Source: Anabaena sp051781005 (GTDB taxonomy: Bacteria > Cyanobacteriota > Cyanobacteriia > Cyanobacteriales > Nostocaceae). From it: a stretch of DNA of 64,000 nt. The stretch is taken from NCBI RefSeq assembly GCF_051781005.1, contig NZ_JBPWOA010000023.1, positions 1-64,000 on the forward strand. The letters are read 5' to 3'. Below are positions 34,060 to 41,656 of the stretch, piece by piece. The notes below the pieces were generated by a model. That model was not told where the DNA came from and ran no database searches. It worked only from the letters and a program-made list of their open reading frames with translations. The stretch's first letter is position 1. The number at the start of each line of letters is the position of its first letter. Made by a program: the position numbers and the translations under genes.

Positions 34060-34149
34060 GGACTTACGCAAAATATCTCTCAAACCCTCTTTCCTTCGTG
34101 TTCTTTGTGTCCTTCGTGGTTTGTTCTTTCGTAACTTGTGCGTAAGTCC
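34060..34149. repeat. MITE-like element with GGACTTACGCA inverted repeats
   Basis: An 11-bp perfect inverted repeat (GGACTTACGCA 34060-34070, TGCGTAAGTCC 34139-34149) encloses 'cttcgtgttctttgtgtcct' type repeat DNA. It fills the 303-bp gap between the caspase remnant and the CHAT gene; no gene is seen there. Confidence 0.6.
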
Positions 34150-34289
34150 TAGAAGCTAATTAATTGCGATCGCCATCTCAACCTAAATACAAATTTACTG
34201 CTTGAATCATCATCAAAATGACAATTAAGAAAAATCTAGGAGTTTATAGAAATTTTTGTCTAAAATAGAACTAAAAAATTTTGAAATCA

Positions 34290-35192
34290 ATGACAGACCC
34301 CAGCAACATTAATGATCTTATTCAACGCATTCTCAACGGAAATCAAACTGATGAGGACGTTAAAGCTTTGCGTCAGTGGTTAAATAGGGGTGGAATTCAA
34401 AATCTACAAGTAGGTAAGAACATTGTTAATATTGGACAGGGACAAGCTATTCATATTGGCGATCGCACTTACCAAGGACTTGATGCACAAGCGATTCGAG
34501 AAGTTACTCGTGCTGTAATTCAGGGTTCTAACACCACAGAGATCCGAGAAATCGTTCGCTCTATCCTCAAAGAAGAGTTTCAGAACTTGGCACAAAGGGA
34601 AAATCCTCAAAGTAGTTCGCGCAAAACCATTTTAGTGGTAGCCTCCAGCCCCACCAATGAAGCGAGATTGCGCTTAGATAAAGAGGTGCGAGAAATTGAA
34701 GAGGGTTTGCGAAGGTCGCAGCATAGAGAAAAATTTATTTTGCAGCAACGTGGGGCGGTTCGTCCTGATGATTTACGTCGTGCCATGTTGGATTTTAATC
34801 CCCAGATTGTTCACTTTTCTGGACATGGTTCTGGTGAAGATGGATTAGTTTTAGAAAATGATTTAGGAGAAGCACAACTTGTTTCAACTGAGGCTTTAGC
34901 AAATTTATTCAAACGATTTGCCAAGCGAGGACTTGAATGTGTTGTTCTCAATGCTTGCTACTCGGAAATTCAAGCAGATGAGATAGTTAAACATATTGAT
35001 TATGTGGTTGGTATGAATAGTAATATAGGAGACGATGCCGCGATTAAGTTTGCAGTTGGTTTTTATGATGAACTAGCGGCTGGTTATTCTTATGAAGATG
35101 CTTATCACGGTGGTTGTGATGCGATCGCTCTGCAAGGAATCCCAGAGGAAAATACCCCAGTATTCAAAAATCTAAAAAAAAAGTCCAATTAA
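34290..35192 (+). CDS. CHAT-domain protease with N-terminal adaptor
   Basis: About 300 residues from ATG 34290 (an upstream TTG at 34281 is possible). The N-terminal adaptor has helices LIQRILNGNQTDEDVKALRQ and the motif KNIVNIGQGQAIHIGDRTYQ. From about 110 a CHAT domain (caspase-like clan CD) runs KTILVVASSPTNEARLRLDK ... PQIVHFSGHGSGEDGLVLEN (His near 179) ... ECVVLNACYSEIQADEI (Cys near 222), so the dyad is intact. The gene ends just after an A9 run. Reading one base back there continues straight into the NACHT protein. Probably the effector end of a CHAT-NACHT sensor. Confidence 0.88.
   Translation: MTDPSNINDLIQRILNGNQTDEDVKALRQWLNRGGIQNLQVGKNIVNIGQGQAIHIGDRTYQGLDAQAIREVTRAVIQGSNTTEIREIVRSILKEEFQNLAQRENPQSSSRKTILVVASSPTNEARLRLDKEVREIEEGLRRSQHREKFILQQRGAVRPDDLRRAMLDFNPQIVHFSGHGSGEDGLVLENDLGEAQLVSTEALANLFKRFAKRGLECVVLNACYSEIQADEIVKHIDYVVGMNSNIGDDAAIKFAVGFYDELAAGYSYEDAYHGGCDAIALQGIPEENTPVFKNLKKKSN
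35174..35183 (+). promoter_or_regulatory. Possible -1 frameshift site (A AAA AAG) joining CHAT and NACHT
   Basis: Nine A residues and a G (35174-35183) read CTA AAA AAA AAG in the CHAT frame, which contains the zero-frame heptamer A AAA AAG, the slippery site of E. coli dnaX. A -1 slip gives LKKKVQLTATNPVDELVQQV and then the NACHT protein without a break. A 6-bp hairpin CCAGTT/AACTGG lies at 35204-35219, 20 nt on, farther than usual for a stimulator. A one-base deletion in the run is the plain alternative. Confidence 0.5.
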
Positions 35193-37387
35193 CGGCAACA
35201 AATCCAGTTGATGAACTGGTACAACAAGTGCGATCGCTTATTCATGATCATATCCAGCGACTACATAGCACCATGCCATTATGGGGAGTAGATCACTGGG
35301 TTCCTTTAGGTGATTTGTTTGTGGATGTGAACATCCTAGAGGAACTCAGCAGTAATCGGAAGTCAGAACTCGATGACCTGTGGCAAGACTTCAGTAAGAA
35401 TCCAAGTTATCGCAGTTTAGATCGCATTGGCTTGGGTGGAGAACGGGAAAGGATTTCAGGACTAGAAGTGCTGGAAAAAAATACGAATTTAATGGTAGTG
35501 GGTAAACCAGGTTCAGGGAAGACCACTTATTTGCAGCGAGTAGTTACGGAATGCAACGCTGGCAATTTACAAACGCACCGAATTCCAGCTTTGATTAAAC
35601 TGCGAGAATTTGTAGATGATGGACGTAAATTTGCCTATTCACTGGAGGCATATTTTGAGCAGTGCTGGCAGTTATCAAATGCAGAAATTAATTTGATTTT
35701 CAATCAAGGTCGGGTATTGCTGTTGCTAGACGGGTTAGATGAAGTCACAGGAGAAGACGGTAAGAACATCACCAAGCAAATTAAGCAGTTTGCTCGTTCT
35801 TATTCACAGGTACAGGTAATTGTCACCTGTCGGACGCAAAGCCAAGAATCACGGTTTGATCGGTTTGACTATGTAGAAATAGCAGATTTTAATGAAGCCC
35901 AGCTGCGATCGTTTGCCGAGCATTGGTTTAAGGCTGTCATGAAGGATGAGTCAGCAGGATTAAAACGGTCAAATGAGTTTCTGAGTCAGCTTTTTCTTGA
36001 TGCGAATAAGCCAATTCGGGATTTAGCAATTACACCGATTTTGCTGAGTTTGACCTGTGCTGTATTTCACCAAACAGGCAAGTTTTACTCAAAGCGTTCC
36101 AAACTTTATGAGGAAGGATTAGAGCTACTGTTAGAGCGGTGGGACAAGTCACGGGAGATTGAGAGAGATGAGATTTATCGAGATTTATCACTGGAACGAA
36201 AGCTAGAATTACTTAGTTATCTAGCAGTGAAAAAGTTTGAGCAGCCACAGTATGTATTGTTTGAGCAGACGGAAATTGAGGGTTCCATTGCAGAGTTTTT
36301 GGGAGTTGGGCTGCGGGATAGTCGAACAGTGTTGAGAGCGATCGCATCTCAGCATGGGTTGTTGATTGAGAGGGCTGATAAAGTTTGGTCATTTTCACAT
36401 CTCACCTTCCATGAATATTTTGTTGCAATGAAGATTATCACTGTTCAGAAGTTTTTAGTTAAGGAACTGCAAGCCCTGATTAACCACATCACTAAAAAAC
36501 ATTGGCGTGAAGTCTTTTTAATGGCTACCGAAATGTCACCCAATGCTGATGACTTGTTATTAGGGATGAAACAAGCAATAGATTCTTTATTGGCAAGAGA
36601 TACCAATTTTCAAATATTTTTGCACTGGCTAAAAGAAAAATCTAACACTGTGAAAACCCAATACAAGCCTTATGCTGTTAGAGCATTTTATATATATTTA
36701 ATCGGACGAACCAGCAACATTATTCCCCTGACTGGTAATGAACTCTATTGTAAGCTAGATCCTAATCTTCATGGTGATCTCTCCCTTTTTCGTGAGATTG
36801 CTATTTTCCTTGCTAAAACTCACAACAGCCCTCTATTTAAATTTTTATCTAATGCTTTTGTCTGGGCAAGAATTTATGATTTATTTGAGGCACTTCATCT
36901 CTCTCTCTTTTCTGCTTACGAAATGGCTCTTGATCTAGCTTTATCTCTTATGCTTTCTATCACCCTAGATAAGAATAATGATAATGATATTAAACTTCTT
37001 GGCGACTTGTCTTTATCCGTCACCCTTGCTCTACTCTTAACACAAGAGCTAGGAAATGAACAATTATACCAAAAATTACAAATTCTTAGGACTAAACTAC
37101 CTGATCCTCAAAATGACTGTTATGCTTTTCAATCTTGGCAACAAATGGATCGAGGTATTTGGCGACAAGAGTTAATAGATAATGTCATTAAAAATGATGA
37201 CTTAGCTTATAATTGGCAATTTTCACAAAATGAAATAGATTTATTATCCCAATATGTTTTTTGCAATCAAGTTCTGGTAGACTGTTTAAATAATGATGTT
37301 ATGACAGATGAACTAAGTATTGAAATTAAGGATACATTATTACTACCCATCGCCGAAATCGAAAAACGCAAACGTGAAACGGCATAA
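35183..37387 (+). CDS. NACHT-domain NTPase (STAND/NLR-like)
   Basis: The frame is open from 35183 (via frameshift); the first in-frame ATG-type start used for a separate product is about 35228-35272. NACHT features: Walker A VVGKPGSGKTTYLQRV, Walker B VLLLLDGLDEVTGEDG, VIVTCRTQSQ (sensor) and the winged-helix SHLTFHEYFVAMKI. The C-terminal ~330 residues are helical and lack clear repeats of LRR, WD40 or TPR type; they may be the ligand-sensing part. As a CHAT-NACHT fusion it would be about 1030 residues, a common cyanobacterial arrangement where the NTPase oligomerises and activates the protease. Confidence 0.85.
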   Translation, partial: VQLTATNPVDELVQQVRSLIHDHIQRLHSTMPLWGVDHWVPLGDLFVDVNILEELSSNRKSELDDLWQDFSKNPSYRSLDRIGLGGERERISGLEVLEKNTNLMVVGKPGSGKTTYLQRVVTECNAGNLQTHRIPALIKLREFVDDGRKFAYSLEAYFEQCWQLSNAEINLIFNQGRVLLLLDGLDEVTGEDGKNITKQIKQFARSYSQVQVIVTCRTQSQESRFDRFDYVEIADFNEAQLRSFAEHWFKAVMKDESAGLKRSNEFLSQLFLDANKPIRDLAITPILLSLTCAVFHQTGKFYSKRSKLYEEGLELLLERWDKSREIERDEIYRDLSLERKLELLSYLAVKKFEQPQYVLFEQTEIEGSIAEFLGVGLRDSRTVLRAIASQHGLLIERADKVWSFSHLTFHEYFVAMKIITVQKFLVKELQALINHITKKHWREVFLMATEMSPNADDLLLGMKQAIDSLLARDTNFQIFLHWLKEKSNTVKTQYKPYAVRAFYIYLIGRTSNIIPLTGNELYCKLDPNLHGDLSLFREIAIFLAKTHNSPLFKFLSNAFVWARIYDLFEALHLSLFSAYEMALDLALSLMLSITLDKNNDNDIKLLGDLSLSVTLALLLTQELGNEQLYQKLQILRTKLPDPQNDCYAFQSWQQMDRGIWRQELIDNVIKNDDLAYNWQFSQNEIDLLSQYVFCNQVLVDCLNNDVMTDELSIEIKDTLLLPIAEIEKRKRETA

Positions 37388-37419
37388 TAGAGAGATCATC
37401 TCATAATTTGTATTGAATT

Positions 37420-37731
37420 TTAGGCTACATCATCAGAGAGAAATTTAGGAATTTGATTGTAAACTTCTGAATTTTCTGCAAATGCCTGACGTAAATCATA
37501 TTGTGTTTGTAAATTTAACCAAAACTGGGCAGTGTTGCCAAAATAGTAAGATAGACGCAAAGCTGTATCTGCTGTAATACTGCGCTTTCCAGATAAAATT
37601 TCGCTAATTCGTGTCTGAGATACACCTATATCTTTGCTTAATCTATAAGGTGTGATATTCAACGGTTCTAAGAATTCTAGTTGCAGGATTTCGCCTGGAT
37701 GAATGTTTGGCAAATGGTTGTTATTCATCAT
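37420..37731 (-). CDS. higA: HigA-type antitoxin, apparently orphan
   Basis: A 103-residue XRE-family protein: NIHPGEILQLEFLEPLNITP, HTH SKDIGVSQTRISEILSGKRS, then TADTALRLSYYFGNTAQFWL. This is the HigA antitoxin pattern (HPGE-x-L-x-EF; FW-x-x-LQ). HigA neutralises the ribosome-dependent RNase HigB and represses its operon. The toxin gene expected just upstream is only a broken remnant (37743-37838), so the antitoxin seems to be left alone. Confidence 0.88.
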   Translation of the reverse strand: MMNNNHLPNIHPGEILQLEFLEPLNITPYRLSKDIGVSQTRISEILSGKRSITADTALRLSYYFGNTAQFWLNLQTQYDLRQAFAENSEVYNQIPKFLSDDVA

Positions 37732-37742
37732 GATTTTTATAC

Positions 37743-37838
37743 TTAGTGGTAATCGACTATTTCAACTTCTGAAGCATTGTTTTCATCTGTTCAAACAAAG
37801 CAAATCTACCATCGCTTACAATTTAACCATGAGCATAT
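37743..37838 (-). pseudogene. higB: Decayed 3' end of a higB toxin gene
   Basis: In one minus-strand frame upstream of higA the sequence reads RW*ICFV*TDENNASEVEIVDYH and a stop. HigB/RelE-type toxins end with WRICFxW ... VEIVDYH, so a WRICFVW core has lost an Arg and a Trp codon to TAG and TGA. The rest of the gene is not seen. The toxin is therefore inactive. Confidence 0.7.
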
Positions 37839-37865
37839 TATCCTAAATTTTTTATAACCTTTAAC

Positions 37866-38297
37866 ATGACAGAACTCAACCCAGATATAACCGGAATTAT
37901 CACAATCACATTGCAACCCCAAAGCAATGGACAGTATATTTGTCAGTTATCACCATCCCTGAGTGATTCTCCTAGAGAAAATATACAATGCTATGGTCAA
38001 ACAAAAGAACACGCGATCGCGATCGCCTTAGAACAACTAGCCGATGAGTATCGTCGAATAGCGGAAGAACAACAAAATATAGATTGGCTGACAGTGGAGC
38101 GATCGGACTCTGGAGAACCAATTACCAAACATTATCATGTAATTCTGCACTACGAACGTATTGCTGAGGAAGAGTCGAAATTTGAAACAATACACAATAC
38201 AATTATGGGCAATACGGTGGTGGAGAATGCTAAAATCACCGTGATTGAGATTGATCCAGAGATACCAATTGATCCATTAACGCGAGCTTGGGATTGA
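37866..38297 (+). CDS. Hypothetical protein
   Basis: A 143-residue acidic protein I do not recognise. The N-terminal half (ITITLQPQSNGQYICQLSPS ... HAIAIALEQLADEYRRIAEE) looks like a short beta-beta-alpha domain such as in HicB-type folds; the C-terminal half has VILHYERIAEEESKFETIHN and a VENAKITVIEIDPEIPID strand region. No membrane segment. It sits between the higBA remnant and the IS1380 element and is probably cargo of unknown use. Confidence 0.55.
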   Translation: MTELNPDITGIITITLQPQSNGQYICQLSPSLSDSPRENIQCYGQTKEHAIAIALEQLADEYRRIAEEQQNIDWLTVERSDSGEPITKHYHVILHYERIAEEESKFETIHNTIMGNTVVENAKITVIEIDPEIPIDPLTRAWD

Positions 38298-38340
38298 TTA
38301 TCTTAAACCCTATCATTGAGAGATGTAGTTTTCAGATGTC

Positions 38341-38344
38341 TTTA
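38341..38344 (+). repeat. TTTA duplication at left end of IS1380 element
   Basis: TTTA directly precedes the left inverted repeat and recurs at 40203-40206 after the right one, the expected 4-bp duplication for IS1380 elements. Confidence 0.7.
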
Positions 38345-40202
38345 CCCGAATTTCTCACAAGACTGGAAAAATAAGGGTCATAAACTGCCAAAATGTATAT
38401 TGTCAAAGGATTCTAGCAGTTTGAAGCATGACCCCCAATAAAAACGATTGTATACCGGAACAGTTCATATTTGAACAAGAGAATTCATGTCCAGTTGTAG
38501 TAAATTTCAAGGGTGAGCCTGTAACATCTGATGCCGGGTTAACATTAATTGCTGAACTGGACAGAAAAAGAGAAATAACATCGCGGCTGGCAAGATGTTT
38601 CAAAGATTACCGACAGCCAAATAAAATTTTACATCCAGTTCATAGCTTAATTGCACAAAGAATATATGGCTTAATCATGGGCTATGAAGATATAAATGAC
38701 CATGAAAATCTACGTCACGATCCGATATTTGCGCTCTGTGTGGGAAAAGTGGTGAATTCGTCACAAGAATCAATGACATTGGCGGGAAAAAGTACTTTAA
38801 ATCGTCTGGAACATTGCCCAGAAAATGTATCTACAAGGTGGGATAGTCAATATCATCGTATTGAACATGATGCGTCAGCCATAGAAACACTCTTGGTTGA
38901 GCTATTTCTAGAATCTTATCAAAAACCACCAAGACAGATAATTTTGGATTTAGATGTTACTGATGATTTGGTACATGGTAATCAAGAAGAAACATTCTTC
39001 AATCCTTATTATAGAGGATATTGTTATGCTCCACTTTACATTTTCTGTGGTAAACATTTACTCGCAGCAAAACTTCGTGCATCTAATGTAGAACCAGCAG
39101 AAGGGGGAATAGAAGAATTACAACGAGTTATAAAAATAATCCGCTCACGATGGCAGAACGTAAAAATTATTATTCGAGGAGATAGCGCTTATTCCAGAGA
39201 AGAGATTATGGCATGGTGTGAATCTCAAACTGGAATTGACTATGTATTTGGACTCGCACCGAATAATCGTCTAATCCAGCTATCTCAATCAATAAAGTAT
39301 CGTGCATCCCAAGAATTCGCGGCAAAGATTCAACCCATAGTCAAGTTTTTTGAAACCTTGTTTCCCTCATCACCAGATTTAAAAACCGACGCAGCAGCAT
39401 TGGTTGATAACTCAATTTGGTATTGTTCTCTTGACTATCAAACTCTAGATAGTTGGAGTCGTAATCGTCGTGTTGTTGCCAAAGTTGAGTATAGCTATGA
39501 AGAAGTCGATACTCGCTTTGTAGTGACTTCACTCCCGATTAATAAAATTCCTCCTGGACGACTTTATACTCAAAAATATTGCCCACGAGGCAACATGGAG
39601 AATTGCTTAAAAGAACAAAAATTAGGGCTAAAAAGTGATAGAACTAGTACCCATACATTTGCCGGAAATCAATTACGTTTGTGGTTAGCATCTATTGCTT
39701 ATGTCTTGATGAATGCTCTGCGAGAGCAATGTTTAGCAAAAACAGAACTGAAAAATGCAACTGTTGAGACTATCCGTACACAGTTACTGAAGCTAGGAGC
39801 TGTTATTACTATTAGTAAACGACGGGTTTTAATCGCAATTAGTAATGCTTGTCCTTATCAGGAGCTTTTTGCCACGGTTTATCAGTGTTTATCTCGAATA
39901 CCAAGTCAATCGTTAATTATGACATCATATAATTCGTAATTCATCGCTATTTCTAATTTTTAATAAGTGATTTTTTTGGGGTTATTTTACTTGATTTAAC
40001 TCATGAATTAGTATGTCAATTTTTATTATTAACAGTTTTCGGCTTCAGTATTAATCACTTCTAATGTATTTGATATATCCTTATATACTTCGGTTTTTAC
40101 TTTGAGATACTTATCTCTGGAGGTATTTTGATAATGTATCAATTAAATTGTCGTCAATTTGGTTAACCTAAGCGTTTTTATCTCACTTGTGAGAAATCCG
40201 GG
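38345..40202 (+). mobile_element. IS1380-family insertion sequence, 1858 bp
   Basis: Inverted repeats CCCGAATTTCTCACAAG (38345-38361) and CTTGTGAGAAATCCGGG (40186-40202; one mismatch) bound one intact transposase gene, and TTTA is duplicated at both ends. The clean duplication shows a recent simple insertion into the CAST cargo, between the unknown gene at 37866 and tniQ. The 246 bp after the transposase stop are non-coding IS tail. Confidence 0.9.
38428..39939 (+). CDS. IS1380-family transposase
   Basis: A 503-residue DDE transposase. It opens with VVVNFKGEPVTSDAGLTLIA, typical of IS1380, and has the first catalytic D in IILDLDVTDDLVHGNQEE (about 172-180), the second in VKIIIRGDSAYSREEIMAWC (about 252) and the E in RGNMENCLKEQKLGLKSDRT (about 390). 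The frame is intact. Confidence 0.92.
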   Translation: MTPNKNDCIPEQFIFEQENSCPVVVNFKGEPVTSDAGLTLIAELDRKREITSRLARCFKDYRQPNKILHPVHSLIAQRIYGLIMGYEDINDHENLRHDPIFALCVGKVVNSSQESMTLAGKSTLNRLEHCPENVSTRWDSQYHRIEHDASAIETLLVELFLESYQKPPRQIILDLDVTDDLVHGNQEETFFNPYYRGYCYAPLYIFCGKHLLAAKLRASNVEPAEGGIEELQRVIKIIRSRWQNVKIIIRGDSAYSREEIMAWCESQTGIDYVFGLAPNNRLIQLSQSIKYRASQEFAAKIQPIVKFFETLFPSSPDLKTDAAALVDNSIWYCSLDYQTLDSWSRNRRVVAKVEYSYEEVDTRFVVTSLPINKIPPGRLYTQKYCPRGNMENCLKEQKLGLKSDRTSTHTFAGNQLRLWLASIAYVLMNALREQCLAKTELKNATVETIRTQLLKLGAVITISKRRVLIAISNACPYQELFATVYQCLSRIPSQSLIMTSYNS

Positions 40203-40290
40203 TTTAGTTGTTTGGAACTAAATTGCGATCGCATAGAGATATCCGTAGGAATCGCAAAGCACTCTGTAATAATTGCCTTATTCCCACAAT

Positions 40291-40845
40291 CTAATCACGC
40301 TTTTGCCGTTTAGCCATCTTTGCAAAAGGTAGAGAACAATGAGGACATTGACCTTTAACCCAATCTGCGGGAATAGGGAAAGGAGTTTCACAGTTAGTAC
40401 ATTTTATTAATAAACGTAAATTATGGCGATCGCACCTAATTTTATCTTTAAACTGCCACTCAACCCGATGACAAGGAGATTCTGCATAACAAGCCCCGCA
40501 TAACCGAATTGGTCTAGGTTTCATCGTCATTCCCTGAGATGGGAGCATTTCCATTAATCTATCCACATTAACTCCCACCACAGAGGACAAAGCCTCCAAC
40601 TCTTGTGGAGTAGGAAATGGATTGAAATAAAGCTTCTCCCAACGTGAAATTATTGCACCAAGACCAGCAATTTTTCCCAACGAGTATCCTGACGGTAGGC
40701 TGTTAGCCTTAAACCGTCGCAAATGCCCCAAATAATGACTAATACTCTCCCCCTCATAAGGTTCAACATAGCCTAACTTTGGGCGAATTTCATCATCTTC
40801 ATTAATTCCTATTTCTGTTTTCGAGAGGAATATATTTTGTGCCAT
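40291..40845 (-). CDS. tniQ: CAST transposition protein TniQ
   Basis: A TniQ of 184 residues from ATG 40845 (a TTG at 40857 could add 4). VEPYEGESISHYLGHLRRFK at the N-terminus and zinc-binding CGACYAESPCHRVEW, CDRH, CTNC and CPHC clusters match V-K TniQ proteins almost block by block. TniQ links the Cas12k-guide complex to TnsC. Its start overlaps the tnsC end by 44 bp, so translation is coupled. Minus strand, last gene of tnsB-tnsC-tniQ. Confidence 0.93.
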   Translation of the reverse strand: MAQNIFLSKTEIGINEDDEIRPKLGYVEPYEGESISHYLGHLRRFKANSLPSGYSLGKIAGLGAIISRWEKLYFNPFPTPQELEALSSVVGVNVDRLMEMLPSQGMTMKPRPIRLCGACYAESPCHRVEWQFKDKIRCDRHNLRLLIKCTNCETPFPIPADWVKGQCPHCSLPFAKMAKRQKRD

Positions 40846-41653
40846 AACAACTAGCAATTTTTTCTAAAATACTTTCATCAACTCGGTGAAATCCATTTTT
40901 AAGAGAATGTAAAACAGCCTTAGTTAATATCTTTATTAAAATTCCCATTCGCGCATTTGTACTAACTGCTAAAATCTCAAAAATATTGCCTTCAGCTAAA
41001 TTAGACGCTTCTGGAAGAGATAAAACATCCAATTCAATTGTAGTTAATGTTTTTTTGAAATCATCATATTCCAACCGTTCAAATTCATATAGTGTAGGAA
41101 AATTAGTCAATAAATCACAATCTTGTAAAAGTTCATCTAACTCCTTAACTCCAGCTAAAACAATAGGAACATTACACTCTTCAAAAAGTTGTTTCAAGTC
41201 TAGCAATGCTTCTTTTTGAAGATGTTCTGCATTATCTATAATCACCAATTCTAATCCAAATAGTTCCAGACTAGCCGCTAATCTTGGACGTAAATCCTGC
41301 CTTTTACCTGTTGGTGCAGCATGGTTAATATCCTTTAGAATTTCTGAAAATAGCCGCTTAGAACTCAATGAAGACCAAGCCTTTACATAGGAAACTCGTT
41401 TTTTATCCTCATCTCTATAGTGAAGGGCGGCTCTGCTTTTTCCTACATTCCTTGGTCCAATGATTCGACCACATTGTTTGAGAATACGCAATTCATCTAA
41501 CCATCTGAAACATTCCGAAGCCCGATCAGTTGTGATAAAACAAGCTCTAAAAATCTCTTCAATATCAATAGTTTTAGCAATTTGAGCTTTGATGTCTAAC
41601 CTTGGGGCTAGGACTTCAACAATAGATTGAGTTGCAAGTTGAGGTTGCGCCAT
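40802..41653 (-). CDS. tnsC: CAST AAA+ regulator TnsC
   Basis: A 283-residue AAA+ ATPase: Walker A IIGPRNVGKSRAALHY (about 62-77), Walker B LELVIIDNAEHLQKEALLDL (about 134-153) and sensor region VPIVLAGVKELDELL. Length equals that of V-K TnsC, which forms filaments on DNA, marks the target and recruits TnsB. Starts 3 bp after the tnsB stop. No truncation is seen. Confidence 0.93.
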   Translation of the reverse strand: MAQPQLATQSIVEVLAPRLDIKAQIAKTIDIEEIFRACFITTDRASECFRWLDELRILKQCGRIIGPRNVGKSRAALHYRDEDKKRVSYVKAWSSLSSKRLFSEILKDINHAAPTGKRQDLRPRLAASLELFGLELVIIDNAEHLQKEALLDLKQLFEECNVPIVLAGVKELDELLQDCDLLTNFPTLYEFERLEYDDFKKTLTTIELDVLSLPEASNLAEGNIFEILAVSTNARMGILIKILTKAVLHSLKNGFHRVDESILEKIASCYGTKYIPLENRNRN

Positions 41654-41656
41654 AAT

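Noticed and set aside
21782..40290. A complete Cas12k or any other CRISPR effector in the cargo
   Set aside because: All long frames between the array and tniQ were read; none has Cas12k, Cascade or Cas5/7/8 features. Only the 63-codon stump at 22899-23089 matches.
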